From NCBI RefSeq assembly GCF_000169195.2, contig NC_016023.1, forward strand, positions 1,426,001-1,490,000: a DNA stretch of 64,000 nucleotides, written 5' to 3'. Under the pieces are notes generated by a model that saw only the letters and a list, made by a program, of their open reading frames with translations, had not been told where the DNA came from and did no database searches. Source of the stretch: Heyndrickxia coagulans 36D1 (GTDB lineage: Bacteria; Bacillota; Bacilli; Bacillales; Bacillaceae_C). Below are positions 24,927 through 34,416 of this stretch, piece by piece; the stretch's first letter is position 1; each line of letters begins with the position of its first letter. The translations under genes and the position numbers were made by a program.

Positions 24927-27311
24927 TTATTTTATCGCTTGCCACTGCCAGTTTTCGATTTCCGGCAGATCTGTGCCTTCTTCGCGGATGTACGCATGAT
25001 GTTTTTGCAGCATGCTGTCCATTTCGCTGATGAGGGCTGCGTGCCGGGCTGTATCAGGCAGGCTTGACACCACTTCTTTTACAAGGTCAAACCGATCCAT
25101 CTGGTTCATCACGCGCATGTCAAACGGCGTTGTGATATCCCCGTTTTCACGGTAGCCGTGCACATGCAGATTGTGGTTTGCACGGTCAAAAAACAAGTCT
25201 TTGATCAGGCCTTCGTAACCGTGGAAGGCAAAAACAACCGGTTTGTCCTTTGTAAAATAGGCGTCGAACGCTTCATCCGAAAGGCCGCGCGGATCCAATG
25301 CCGGGCTTCTTAATTTCAAAATATCGAGCACATTGATCATGCGAATCTTCAATTTCGGCAGTTTTTCGTGCAAAATCGAAACAGCAGCGAGGCTTTCAAG
25401 CAACGGTTCTGTCCCGCATGCGGCAATGACAATATCCGGATTGCCGCCTTCGTCCGTGCTTGCCCAGTCAATGATTTTCAGTCCGCGGTCTGCCAGCTCT
25501 TCCGCTTCTTCAACGGTAAACCATTGCGGGCGTGGGTGTTTGGACGAAACAATCAGATTGATTTTCCCACGGTCGTTCAGGATTTTGTCAAATACAGCGA
25601 GCAGCGTATTGGCATCGGCCGGCAAATATTCCCGGATAAATTCCGGTTTTTTATCAGCCAGGTGGCCAAGAATACCCGGATCCTGATGGGTATAGCCGTT
25701 ATGATCTTGTTGGAATACAGTGGAAGTGGCGACCACATTCAATGACGGGATATCCGCACGCCACTTTTGTTCTGCTGCTTTCCGCAGCCATTTGAAATGC
25801 TGGGTGATCATCGAATCGACGACACGCAGGAACGCTTCGTAACTTGCAAAGAAACCGTGGCGGCCGGTTAAAACATAGCCTTCCAAAAATCCTTCCGCCT
25901 GGTGCTCAGACAGTTGCGAGTCAATGACACGGCCGTCCGGTGCCAAAAATTCATCATTCGGTTCTTTGATTTTTCCCACCCATTGCCGCTTTGTGGCCTC
26001 AAATACTGGCGCCAGGCGGTTCGACATCGTTTCATCCGGGCCGAAAATCCGGAAGTTGCGTTTGGCTTCATTTTTTAAAATCACGTCTTTTAAATATGTC
26101 CCTAAAACGGTCATATCCTGCGCCATCTGTTTTCCATGTTCCTTGTTGTCCAGCGCATAATCGCGGAAATCCGGCAGATCAAGGTCTTTGATATGGAAGC
26201 CGGCATTGGTGGCAGGATTCATCGCCATTCGTTTGCTGCCTTTCGGGGCGATCTTGGCAATTTCCGGTCTCAGCCGCCCGTTTTCATTGAATAATTCTTC
26301 CGGCCTGTAACTTTTCATCCAGTTGATTAAAACATCGAGATGTTCCATATGGTCCTGGTCGACCGGCACCGGAATCTGGTGGGCGCGGAATGAATGTTCA
26401 ACCGGCTTCTCGTCCCATTCCTTAGGGCCGGTCCACCCTTTTGGCGCACGGAAAACAAGCATTGGCCAAGCGGGGCGGGTGGTGTCACCGGTTTTCCGGG
26501 CATGTGACTGGATGGCTTGGATCTGTTCGATCATTTGGTCCATTACATACGCCATATCGCGGTGCATTTCTTCCGGGTCTTCTCCTTCAACGAAATACGG
26601 CCGCCAGCCGATCCCTTCAAAATAAAGCGCCAGTTGTTCATCAGACATACGGGAGAGCATGGTCGGATTGCTGATTTTAAAACCGTTTAAAAGCAAAATT
26701 GGCAGAACGGCGCCGTCCGTTACCGGGTTGATGAACCGGTTGGACAACCAGGAAGTGGCAAGCGGCCCGGTTTCCGCTTCCCCGTCGCCGACGACAACAG
26801 CGGCCATTAAATCGGGCTGGTCCAAAATGGCGCCGGTGCCGTGTGAAAGGGAATAGCCCAGTTCGCCGCCTTCATGGATCGATCCCGGCGTTTCCGGTGC
26901 CGCGTGGGAAGCAATGCCGCCCGGGAATGAAAACTGTTTAAACAGTCTCTTCATCCCTTCTATGTCCTGTGTTACATTCGGATAAATTTCAGTATAACTG
27001 CCGTCAAGATAAGAATTGGATACCATCACCTGGCCGCCGTGCCCCGGCCCTTCAATATAAAACATATTTAAATCGTATTTGTTGATCACTCGGTTCAGAT
27101 GGGCGTAAATAAAGTTCTGCCCTGAAATCGTCCCCCAGTGCCCGATCGGTTTTGCTTTCAGATCAGAAGGCTTTACGGGTTCTTTTAATAACGGATTGTC
27201 TTTTAAATAAAGCTGGCCAACCGAAATATAGTTGGCTGCACGCCAGTATACATCTAAATTTTTCAGATAAGCAGGGGAGGAATAAGCGACTTGCGAAGCT
27301 GCCATTTCCAT
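24927..27311 (-). CDS. xfp: Xylulose-5-phosphate/fructose-6-phosphate phosphoketolase
   Basis: 794 residues, the usual length. Family markers are [18 protein letters not shown], the GPGHGG motif, [20 protein letters not shown] and the thiamin-diphosphate site [16 protein letters not shown]. It cleaves xylulose 5-phosphate (and often fructose 6-phosphate) with phosphate into acetyl phosphate and a shorter sugar phosphate, the key step of pentose fermentation. AAAGGAAA precedes ATG 27311. A GntR regulator lies directly upstream in the same direction, but a terminator separates the two. Confidence 0.96.
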   Translation of the reverse strand: MEMAASQVAYSSPAYLKNLDVYWRAANYISVGQLYLKDNPLLKEPVKPSDLKAKPIGHWGTISGQNFIYAHLNRVINKYDLNMFYIEGPGHGGQVMVSNSYLDGSYTEIYPNVTQDIEGMKRLFKQFSFPGGIASHAAPETPGSIHEGGELGYSLSHGTGAILDQPDLMAAVVVGDGEAETGPLATSWLSNRFINPVTDGAVLPILLLNGFKISNPTMLSRMSDEQLALYFEGIGWRPYFVEGEDPEEMHRDMAYVMDQMIEQIQAIQSHARKTGDTTRPAWPMLVFRAPKGWTGPKEWDEKPVEHSFRAHQIPVPVDQDHMEHLDVLINWMKSYRPEELFNENGRLRPEIAKIAPKGSKRMAMNPATNAGFHIKDLDLPDFRDYALDNKEHGKQMAQDMTVLGTYLKDVILKNEAKRNFRIFGPDETMSNRLAPVFEATKRQWVGKIKEPNDEFLAPDGRVIDSQLSEHQAEGFLEGYVLTGRHGFFASYEAFLRVVDSMITQHFKWLRKAAEQKWRADIPSLNVVATSTVFQQDHNGYTHQDPGILGHLADKKPEFIREYLPADANTLLAVFDKILNDRGKINLIVSSKHPRPQWFTVEEAEELADRGLKIIDWASTDEGGNPDIVIAACGTEPLLESLAAVSILHEKLPKLKIRMINVLDILKLRSPALDPRGLSDEAFDAYFTKDKPVVFAFHGYEGLIKDLFFDRANHNLHVHGYRENGDITTPFDMRVMNQMDRFDLVKEVVSSLPDTARHAALISEMDSMLQKHHAYIREEGTDLPEIENWQWQAIK

Positions 27312-27427
27312 TTCAACCGTTTCCTTTCATTTATCATCTACGTTCATCATACCGCTTACACCTAAAAAATCAATCTTTTTACAAATTAATACGGTCCAAA
27401 TTCGTGAAATTATGAACATATCATGTC

Positions 27428-27452
27428 TAAAAAAGCTGAAATGCATTCAGCC
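27428..27452 (-). terminator. Terminator of the GntR gene
   Basis: GCTGAA-TGCA-TTTCAGC followed by six T residues on the minus strand, touching the gene's stop codon. Confidence 0.8.
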
Positions 27453-28177
27453 TACTCTGACACCGATACAAATGTATTGAACTTTAAATATTGATAGTGG
27501 AGCCGCATATGGGAAAACTCAAACGGCGTGCCGTTGTCGAGAAAAAAGATGCCTTCCATAATACCGACCGGTTCATGTTCTTTTAAACGCAAAAGTTCAC
27601 GGTCCTTCGCGTTGGACGGTTCTGCAAAAATAGATAAAAAAGATTTCGTTACGGCCATATTGTGGACATCTTCCAGATAGTTGAAAATGGAGCCTTCAAT
27701 GATTTCGGGCGTTAAATTTTGGACGATTTTTATCGGAATATAACCGGTCTCGATCATAAACGGATCCTCATCAAACAAGCGGAGCCGGCGTATTTTATAA
27801 ACAAAATCATGGGGGTTCAAAAACAAATTCCGCTGCAATTCTTCTGTCGGCGGAATGACCTCAAAACAGAGCACTTTTGTGGCCGGCTTTTGGCCATACA
27901 TGTGAAAATTGTCGGTGACACCGAGGTTTGTGCCTTCGTAATTAAAAATGGACGCGTTTTTTATATACAAAGGATTGATGAATGTTCCGGAACCGCGTTT
28001 TTTAAAAATAATGCCGTCGTTGGCCATTTTCGAGAGCGCCCGCTTAATGGAACTGCGGCTGACCTGATAGGCTTCACTCAGGCTTCGTTCATCCGGCAGT
28101 TTCATATCGGGGAACTGTCCGGCAAAAATTTTTTGTTTCAAATCATCGATAATTTGCTTGTATACGAATTGTGCCAT
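27452..28177 (-). CDS. GntR/HutC-family transcriptional regulator with UTRA domain
   Basis: 241 residues. The N-terminal winged helix (YKQIIDDLKQKIFAGQFPD ... SLSEAYQVSRSSIKRALS) is followed by a UTRA ligand-binding domain with IRRLRLFDEDPFMIETGYIP. Members usually bind sugar phosphates or amino-acid derivatives and repress adjacent catabolic genes. The nearest target is phosphoketolase, 140 bp downstream behind a terminator, which is only an inference from position. AGAAGGGAT precedes the ATG. Confidence 0.88.
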   Translation of the reverse strand: MAQFVYKQIIDDLKQKIFAGQFPDMKLPDERSLSEAYQVSRSSIKRALSKMANDGIIFKKRGSGTFINPLYIKNASIFNYEGTNLGVTDNFHMYGQKPATKVLCFEVIPPTEELQRNLFLNPHDFVYKIRRLRLFDEDPFMIETGYIPIKIVQNLTPEIIEGSIFNYLEDVHNMAVTKSFLSIFAEPSNAKDRELLRLKEHEPVGIMEGIFFLDNGTPFEFSHMRLHYQYLKFNTFVSVSE

Positions 28178-28233
28178 GGCGTATCCCTTCTAAAGGTTTC
28201 TGTATGAACAGTTTACCACAGATTCTTTTTGGT

Positions 28234-28464
28234 TCAATGAATCACAACAGGCGCCAAGTTTTGACCGCGTTGCAAAACCGGATGGTGGAAGCGTTCAGCC
28301 GCCCGTTCCAAATCGGCCCCCACTCAATAGAAGCAACAGGCAGCATCGGGATCAGTTTGTATCCGGACCATTGCAGCGATGAAGAAACCTTGATTGCAAA
28401 AGCGGATGAAACGATGTACGAAATTAAAAAACGCGGCAAAAACAGCTATAAGCTGAAAGAATGA
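28234..28464 (+). pseudogene. C-terminal fragment of a GGDEF (diguanylate cyclase) domain
   Basis: The reading frame encodes only the last third of a GGDEF domain: ATGSIGISLYPDHCSDEE, then IAKADETMYEIKKRGKNSY, which are the conserved final motifs. The catalytic GGDEF loop and everything before it are missing, and the frame runs back into GntR's upstream region. It is a 5'-deleted remnant without enzymatic function. Confidence 0.8.
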
Positions 28465-28468
28465 AATA

Positions 28469-28497
28469 AGCACCGTTCCGGAAGATGGAACAGTGCC
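28469..28497 (-). terminator. Terminator of the alpha-amylase gene
   Basis: GCACTGTTCC/GGAACGGTGC stem with a 7-base loop on the minus strand, six bases after the stop, then a T-rich stretch. Confidence 0.65.
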
Positions 28498-28502
28498 CCT
28501 CC

Positions 28503-29966
28503 TTAGTTTTCATCCGTTTCCTGTACCCAGACAGAAACGCTGCCGCCGTTAACCGGAAATCCTGCATAGCCGTCTTCGCCAATTGTAACTTTTTCCTGCC
28601 GGTTGCCGGTAGCGTCCACCCAAACCTCGCCAGCGCGCTCTTTTCCGACAAGCATTCTTTTTTCGCCGTTCTCGCCGTTTGAGATGACGACGGCACAGCC
28701 GGAATGCGGCATTTCCGGAACGCCGCGGCGTACCCAGCCGATTGTGTTCGGATGGTCAAAATAATCATCCTGCTCGCCGTACGCTTTTTCCCGCCGGACA
28801 GATAAAAGCGGGGAAAGGGCGTCTTTTTTTCCGGGAATCGGATTGTCGCCGCCGATGCCGTACATATCCCCGTAAAAGACGCACGGATAACCGTCTTTCC
28901 GCAGCAAGATCAAAGCATAGGCGCTCTGTTTAAACCAGTCGTCCACCCATGATTCCAGCGATTCGTTCGGCTGTGAATCATGGTTATCGACAAACGTAAC
29001 AGCATTCAGCGGGTGCGTTTGAACGAGTGTATCATGAAAAATCGTCGGGAGGTCAAACGCGCGCCCTTTTTTAGATGCTTCATGCAATTTATAATGGAGT
29101 GCAACATCGAACAAATCGATTTTAAACTGTACATGGTCGAGGTATTTTTGGCACGCTTCCAGCTGCGGATTCCAGAACTCGCCGACAAAATAAAAATGGT
29201 CTCCGCGGTGTTCCATTAAGGCAGCGGCAAAGTCGCGGATAAAGTCATGGTTGATATGCTTAATGGCATCGAGCCGGTAGCCGTCGCAACCGGTCGTATC
29301 GGCCAGCCATTTTCCCCATTCGATCATTTCTTTTTTTACATCCGGATGGTTGTAATCAATGTCCGCGTACATCAAATAATCGAAGTTTCCAAATTCGTTG
29401 TCGACATGCTCACTCCAATGCTTATTTTCCCCGACAATACGGAAAATGCCGTTCCGCCCTGTCCGGTTGTCGTAATCGACGCCACTGAAATGGGTATGAT
29501 TCCACGTAAAATCAGAATACTTGCCTTTCCGGTTTGTAAAATTGAACTTTGTCCAGCCTTCTATTTCAAACGGTTCGGAAATTTCTTTGTTGCGGTCCAT
29601 CGGGTCGACCTCCACCACTTGGAAAGATTCGGTTTCATCCGCGCCCGCTTTATGGTTCATGACGACATCGATATAGACCTGGATATCGTGCTCGTGGCAG
29701 GCGTTGATCGCTTCATGTAATTGCTGTTTTGTCCCGTACTTTGTCCTGACGGTGCCTTTCTGGTCAAACTCCCCGAGGTCGTAATGGTCGTACACCCCGT
29801 AACCATTGTCCATGTCTGACTGTCCTTTTGTCACCGGCGGAAGCCAGACGGCATCAATCCCGGTTTTCTTTAATTCAGGCGCCATTTCTTTCAGCCGGTT
29901 CCAATGGCTGCCGTCTGCCGGCGTATTCCATTCAAAAAACTGCAGAATCGTATGATTTCGTTCCAA
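28503..29966 (-). CDS. Cytoplasmic alpha-amylase (GH13)
   Basis: 487 residues from the TTG at 29966 behind GGAAGGGG; the longer frame to 30038 has no ribosome site. The barrel begins ILQFFEWNTPADGSHWNRL. Catalytic residues are visible as the nucleophile Asp in GYRLDAIKHI, the acid Glu in FVGEFW and the Asp in FVDNHDSQ. There is no signal peptide, so it acts inside the cell on maltodextrins or glycogen, not on external starch. It resembles the liquefying-type GH13_5 amylases in length and domain order. Confidence 0.93.
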   Translation of the reverse strand: MERNHTILQFFEWNTPADGSHWNRLKEMAPELKKTGIDAVWLPPVTKGQSDMDNGYGVYDHYDLGEFDQKGTVRTKYGTKQQLHEAINACHEHDIQVYIDVVMNHKAGADETESFQVVEVDPMDRNKEISEPFEIEGWTKFNFTNRKGKYSDFTWNHTHFSGVDYDNRTGRNGIFRIVGENKHWSEHVDNEFGNFDYLMYADIDYNHPDVKKEMIEWGKWLADTTGCDGYRLDAIKHINHDFIRDFAAALMEHRGDHFYFVGEFWNPQLEACQKYLDHVQFKIDLFDVALHYKLHEASKKGRAFDLPTIFHDTLVQTHPLNAVTFVDNHDSQPNESLESWVDDWFKQSAYALILLRKDGYPCVFYGDMYGIGGDNPIPGKKDALSPLLSVRREKAYGEQDDYFDHPNTIGWVRRGVPEMPHSGCAVVISNGENGEKRMLVGKERAGEVWVDATGNRQEKVTIGEDGYAGFPVNGGSVSVWVQETDEN

Positions 29967-30253
29967 GAAAAATACCCCTTCCAAAAGAACTAGGTTGATG
30001 CGTTTAGTATAAGTGAATGTGGAAAAATTTTCAATCAATTATGATTTTAAGCATGCCAAAAAGCGAATAGAACAAGGGCACTATTCCCGCTTTTTATCCG
30101 GAAAAACCTGTTTTTACAGGCAGGCTTTTCTTTCGCTTTCAAAAATACGGTTCAAATCCGGCTCCCGGCATGGGACTGCCCGCCCAATTTGGTTGTTTTG
30201 CCGTTTCATCTATTATAAAATAGTGATAAGTCTGTAAAAAGGGTGGGAAACCG

Positions 30254-32458
30254 ATGAAGAATGTGCTGGAAAAGTTTACGGGAGCATGCGCCGGAAGGAG
30301 AGGGAGATGGGTAACGCTTGCTGTATGGATCCTGGCCGTGGCCGTTTTGTCTGCCGTTTTTCCGAATGTGAATAAAGTAACGGATAACAGCGCAGCAAAT
30401 CTGCCGGCTTCAGCCATGTCCGCCCGGGCTGAAAAGGTGGCCGAAAAACAGTTTCCGGATGCAGGCACGCCGCTTCTTATCGCCTGGTACCGCGAAGGCG
30501 GACTCACGCAGCAGGATTACGGAACGATTGCTAAATTGTACGGGGATTTAAAGAAAAACCCGCTTCCCGCACAAAGTTTTATCCCACCGTACGAAAAAAT
30601 GCCGCCGCAGGCACTAGGCGGGCAGGCTTCAAAAGACGGCACTACGATGGTTACGCCGGTATTTATGGAAAAAAGTGCAGGAACGGATGAACTCGCTGAT
30701 AACTTGAAAGAATTGAAAAAGAGAGTGACATCCCTCGAATCGAAAGCCGTTTTGAATAAGAAACTGGCGGATACCGGCCTGCATGTCCGCTTCACAGGGC
30801 CTGCGGGCATATCCACGGATGCGGTGTCCCTATTTAGCAAAGCGGATATCACCCTGTTGATTTCTACCGTGCTGCTTGTGCTAGTGCTCTTGATTGTATT
30901 GTACCGGTCGCCGATTTTGGCGCTTGTTCCGCTTATCGGTGTCGTATTTGCTTATGGGGCAATCGGGCCGATATTGGGTTTTCTTGCAAAAGAAGGCATC
31001 ATTACAGTGGATTCCCAGGCCACTTCGATCATGACTGTCCTCTTATTCGGGGCCGGCACGGATTACTGTTTATTTCTTGTTTCGAAATACCGTGAATGTT
31101 TGCTGGAAGAAGAAGATAAGATAAAAGCGCTGCACACGGCCATCCGGCATTCAGGCGGCGCGATCATGGTCAGTGCGATTACGGTCGTGCTCAGCCTGTT
31201 CACATTGCTTTTTGCGCACTACGGGACGTATCAGCGGTTTGCCGTTCCGTTCAGCCTTGCCATTTTTATCATGGGCATTGCTGCATTGACACTGCTGCCG
31301 GCGCTGCTTTCCATTTTAGGCCGGGCTTCTTTCTTTCCGTTTATCCCGAGAACAGAACAAATGGCCCGCGCCCTGGAAGCGAAAAAAGGGAAAAAGATCC
31401 GCCGTCATGCTGCGCATGGGAAATGGAGCCGGAAAGTGGGAGAAGCGGTCACAAGAAAGCCGTGGCTGATCATTGTGCTGAGCGTCATCATTCTCGGCGG
31501 GCTCGCTTCCTTCGCACCTAAAATCGCGTATACGCAGAACTTGATTGAGTCGTTCCCGAAAGATATGCCATCGCGTGAAGGCTATGAAATCATCGCAGAC
31601 CATTTTTCGCCGGGCGAGCTGGCGCCTGTCCAGGTAATCGCAAATACGGAAGGAAAAGGCGCGAATGTAAAGGCAGCGCTTGAAAAACTGCCGTTTGTTG
31701 ACACCGTAACCGGGCCGCAATACGGGAAAAAAAATAAACAATATGAATCTTACAATGTAAGATTAAAAGATAACCCGTACAGTGAAAAAGCAATTCAATC
31801 CATCCCGATGATACAAAAGCAATTGCAAAAGGCCGGCCTGTCCAAAAACCAAATCTGGATCGGCGGCGTTACCTCTTCCCTTTATGATACGGCAAAGGTG
31901 ACTGAAAGGGATATGAAGGTCATTGTCCCGTCTGTCATTTTCATCATTGCCATTTTGTTGCTGCTGTATTTGCGGTCACTCGTTGCCATGGTTTACTTGA
32001 TTGTGACAGTTCTGCTTTCCTATGTGGCGGCATTGGGCGCAGGCTGGCTGCTGATCCATTATGGGTTGGGCATTTCTGCCATCCAGGACCTTATTCCGCT
32101 CTATGCATTTGTATTTCTTGTCGCTCTTGGGGAAGACTACAATATTTTCATGATCTCGGGCATTTGGAAAAACAAACAGCATTTGCCGCACAGGCGCGCG
32201 ATTGCCCTTGGCGTAACAGAAACAGGTGCCGTCATTACCTCAGCCGGGCTGATTTTAGCCGGAACGTTTGCGGTTTTAACGGTGCTCCCGATCCAAATAT
32301 TGGTCCAGTTCGGCATTGTAACCGCGATTGGCGTTCTGCTGGATACCTTTGTCGTCCGCCCGCTGCTCGTGCCGGCGATTACCACCGTGCTCGGCCGCTA
32401 TGCCTTCTGGCCGGGAAAATTATTTGCGAAAGCGGAACCTGTAAAAAGTGAAGACTGA
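30254..32458 (+). CDS. MMPL/RND-family transporter (YdfJ-like)
   Basis: 734 residues with twelve predicted membrane helices in two repeats. Each repeat starts with a long outside loop (residues about 40-190 and 420-540). The MMPL signature region contains LLFGAGTDYCLFLVSKYRE in the first half and ALGEDYNIFMISG in the second. It is a proton-driven exporter of lipids or drugs. GGGTGGGAAACCG precedes the ATG. It is monocistronic; the next genes belong to the preQ1 regulon. Confidence 0.9.
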   Translation: MKNVLEKFTGACAGRRGRWVTLAVWILAVAVLSAVFPNVNKVTDNSAANLPASAMSARAEKVAEKQFPDAGTPLLIAWYREGGLTQQDYGTIAKLYGDLKKNPLPAQSFIPPYEKMPPQALGGQASKDGTTMVTPVFMEKSAGTDELADNLKELKKRVTSLESKAVLNKKLADTGLHVRFTGPAGISTDAVSLFSKADITLLISTVLLVLVLLIVLYRSPILALVPLIGVVFAYGAIGPILGFLAKEGIITVDSQATSIMTVLLFGAGTDYCLFLVSKYRECLLEEEDKIKALHTAIRHSGGAIMVSAITVVLSLFTLLFAHYGTYQRFAVPFSLAIFIMGIAALTLLPALLSILGRASFFPFIPRTEQMARALEAKKGKKIRRHAAHGKWSRKVGEAVTRKPWLIIVLSVIILGGLASFAPKIAYTQNLIESFPKDMPSREGYEIIADHFSPGELAPVQVIANTEGKGANVKAALEKLPFVDTVTGPQYGKKNKQYESYNVRLKDNPYSEKAIQSIPMIQKQLQKAGLSKNQIWIGGVTSSLYDTAKVTERDMKVIVPSVIFIIAILLLLYLRSLVAMVYLIVTVLLSYVAALGAGWLLIHYGLGISAIQDLIPLYAFVFLVALGEDYNIFMISGIWKNKQHLPHRRAIALGVTETGAVITSAGLILAGTFAVLTVLPIQILVQFGIVTAIGVLLDTFVVRPLLVPAITTVLGRYAFWPGKLFAKAEPVKSED

Positions 32459-32583
32459 TCGCTTTTATTTCGAATGAATGAAAGATTCTCTCGTTCAAAG
32501 GGTTTACAGGCGCCTCACCATTTTCTAAAATGGTAAGGAACACCTACCCGACCGGGAGAGGTATTGAACAGTTGCATAAGCAT

Positions 32584-32615
32584 GAGGTTCATAGCAAACC
32601 CTCTATAAAAAACTA
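32584..32615 (+). promoter_or_regulatory. preQ1-I riboswitch
   Basis: GAGGTTCATAGC, AAACCCTCTATAAAAAACTA reproduces the class I preQ1 aptamer: a five-base-pair stem GAGG(G)/CCCTC, the conserved loop and the A-rich tail that folds back as a pseudoknot. A terminator follows 16 bp later, so binding of preQ1 should stop transcription of queF and the transporter. An inverted repeat ACCATTTT/AAAATGGT at about 32518-32535 lies upstream of it. Confidence 0.9.
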
Positions 32616-32630
32616 TGGATAAATGGATCA

Positions 32631-32664
32631 AAAAGCCATGTCCATACGGGATGTGGCTTTTTTC
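32631..32664 (+). terminator. Riboswitch-controlled terminator
   Basis: AAAAGCCA ... TGGCTTTTTT stem directly downstream of the preQ1 aptamer and 73 bp before queF. Confidence 0.8.
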
Positions 32665-32736
32665 ATCTTATTCTGGCACGGGTCTGCGCCTCTCTTGGAA
32701 AAAATGAGGGGAACATTTTTGACAGGAGGTTTTTTT

Positions 32737-33237
32737 ATGGCTGGAAGAAAACAAGAAGAAGGATTGCAGGACTTAACGTTGCTCGGCAACCAAAAAACAA
32801 GATACCCGGCGGATTACGATCCCGGGGTATTGGAGGCGGTTGACAATCTGCATGCGGACCGTGACTATTTTGTAAAATTCAATTGTCCGGAATTTACAAG
32901 TCTGTGCCCGCTTACCGGACAACCGGATTTTGCAACCATGTATATTTCTTATATACCGGACAAAAAAATTGTCGAAAGCAAATCTCTGAAACTGTATCTT
33001 TTCAGTTTCCGCAACCATGGCGATTTTCATGAAGACTGCGTCAATATCATCATGGACGATCTCATCAAGCTGCTTGATCTCCGCTACATTGAAGTGTGGG
33101 GAAAATTTACGCCGCGCGGGGGTATTTCCATCGATCCGTGGTGCAATTACGGGAAGCCGGGCACCAAATATGAAGACATGGCCCATTTTCGCCTGATGCA
33201 TCACGATCTGTATCCTGAAAAAGTGGATAACCGGTGA
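32737..33237 (+). CDS. queF: NADPH-dependent 7-cyano-7-deazaguanine reductase
   Basis: 166 residues from ATG 32737 after AGGAGG; the frame from 32623 would read through the riboswitch terminator. The catalytic Cys is in [13 protein letters not shown], and the QueF motif [20 protein letters not shown] is complete, with the substrate-binding Glu and His. It reduces the nitrile preQ0 to preQ1 in the queuosine pathway. Its stop is 11 bp from the transporter gene, so both form one preQ1-regulated operon. Confidence 0.96.
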   Translation: MAGRKQEEGLQDLTLLGNQKTRYPADYDPGVLEAVDNLHADRDYFVKFNCPEFTSLCPLTGQPDFATMYISYIPDKKIVESKSLKLYLFSFRNHGDFHEDCVNIIMDDLIKLLDLRYIEVWGKFTPRGGISIDPWCNYGKPGTKYEDMAHFRLMHHDLYPEKVDNR

Positions 33238-33248
33238 GGGGGATACAG

Positions 33249-33905
33249 ATGAATGCATACTTAAATGGCATGTTTGTCGGGCTGCTGATTTTATCGAATA
33301 TCATTTCTGTGAAGCTGTTTCATATTGGCGATGCGATTGTGCTGCCCGCTGCCGCCATCATTTACATTTTTACGTATCCCCTTGTTGATGTTACAGTGGA
33401 AGTTTACGGGAAAAAGGCGGGCCGGGCAACGGTCCAGGCAGGTTTTCTCACCCAAATCCTTGCCCTGGTTTTTATCGTGGCCGCCATCCATCTCCCGGCT
33501 GCCCCTTCTTTTCAGCACCAAGATGCCTTTAAAACGATTTTAAGCGGCAGTTTCCGCGTCGTGTTGGCCAGCCTGATTTCGTATTGGGTCAGCCAAAATC
33601 TCGATGTTTTTGTATTTCATAAGCTGAAAACAAGGCACGGCAGAAAAAAACTGTGGCTGCGCAACAATGCTTCCACGATGTTCAGCCAGTTGATCGATAC
33701 GTCTATTTTTATCGTGATTGCTTTTTACGGAACGGTGCCGCCTGGGATGATTGGAACGCTGATTCTCACCCAGTATATTTTTAAATTTGCAGCTTCGATC
33801 ATCATGACCCCGGTTGTCTATTTGCTTGTCGGCCTGATCCGCAAAACCCGGAGCGAAAATGGGTTGCAAACCGTCCCGGAAGCAGTGGAAAAAGGAAACG
33901 CATAA
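33249..33905 (+). CDS. Queuosine precursor transporter (YhhQ/COG1738 family)
   Basis: 218 residues from ATG 33249 behind GAGGGGG. Six membrane helices are predicted, with the family blocks VDVTVEVYGKKAGR and WLRNNASTMFSQLIDTSIF. Members import preQ0 or preQ1 for queuosine synthesis, which fits its place behind a preQ1 riboswitch and queF. Confidence 0.9.
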   Translation: MNAYLNGMFVGLLILSNIISVKLFHIGDAIVLPAAAIIYIFTYPLVDVTVEVYGKKAGRATVQAGFLTQILALVFIVAAIHLPAAPSFQHQDAFKTILSGSFRVVLASLISYWVSQNLDVFVFHKLKTRHGRKKLWLRNNASTMFSQLIDTSIFIVIAFYGTVPPGMIGTLILTQYIFKFAASIIMTPVVYLLVGLIRKTRSENGLQTVPEAVEKGNA

Positions 33906-33923
33906 AACTTTACACGAACGGAA

Positions 33924-33968
33924 GTGGCTTCTTTTGTGCCCGGCCTGGTCGGGTATGAAAGAAGCCGC
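33924..33968 (+). terminator. Hairpin after the queuosine operon
   Basis: GTGGCTTCTTT (33924-33934) pairs with AAAGAAGCCGC (33958-33968), with an inner CCCG/CGGG. No pure T-run follows, so it is a weak terminator. Confidence 0.5.
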
Positions 33969-34092
33969 AACTGTTTCCGGCGAAATTAACGGGTTGCGAA
34001 TGCCGATTTACCGATAAAAAAATCTTCAACCAGAAACGAAATGTTGCAACATAAAAAGCAACACATACCTATCTTGCTAATTACCAGAATGA

Positions 34093-34203
34093 GGAAAAGT
34101 CACGACAATCAGCGGGACAACTATTGCCCAGTATGAATATGACGAAAACGGACTGCGGAACCAAACGAACACTACTATGATAAGGGCAACAATTTGTCCA
34201 TGA
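34093..34203 (+). pseudogene. RHS/YD-repeat protein remnant
   Basis: The frame encodes VTTISGTTIAQYEYDENGLR, which is one YD repeat of the RHS/WapA type, followed by drift and a stop at 34201. No start or further repeats are visible. It is the debris of a large polymorphic-toxin or cell-wall RHS gene. The surrounding 33906-34416 region holds no intact gene. Confidence 0.55.
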
Positions 34204-34286
34204 ACGTGGTATTATAGTTGGAAAATGAGGAAACAAGTATGCTTTATATAAAATTGGTTAAAAAATCATTTTAGCTCACCATTTAG

Positions 34287-34316
34287 CTCCAGCTGCCTAC
34301 ACAGAGGCAGCTGGAG
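34287..34316 (-). terminator. Perfect hairpin downstream of the ABC exporter
   Basis: CTCCAGCTGCCT and AGGCAGCTGGAG (12 bp, six-base loop) lie 100 bp after the exporter's stop. No strong T-run adjoins it; it may terminate transcription from either side. Confidence 0.5.
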
Positions 34317-34416
34317 GATTATATTTGGCTTGGGAGAGAAGCAGATCCTAACATTTTTGGGAATAAGGCAGATGCGAGAACTTTTTCATTTTAAACTTCT
34401 ATTTTTCTTTCGAAAT

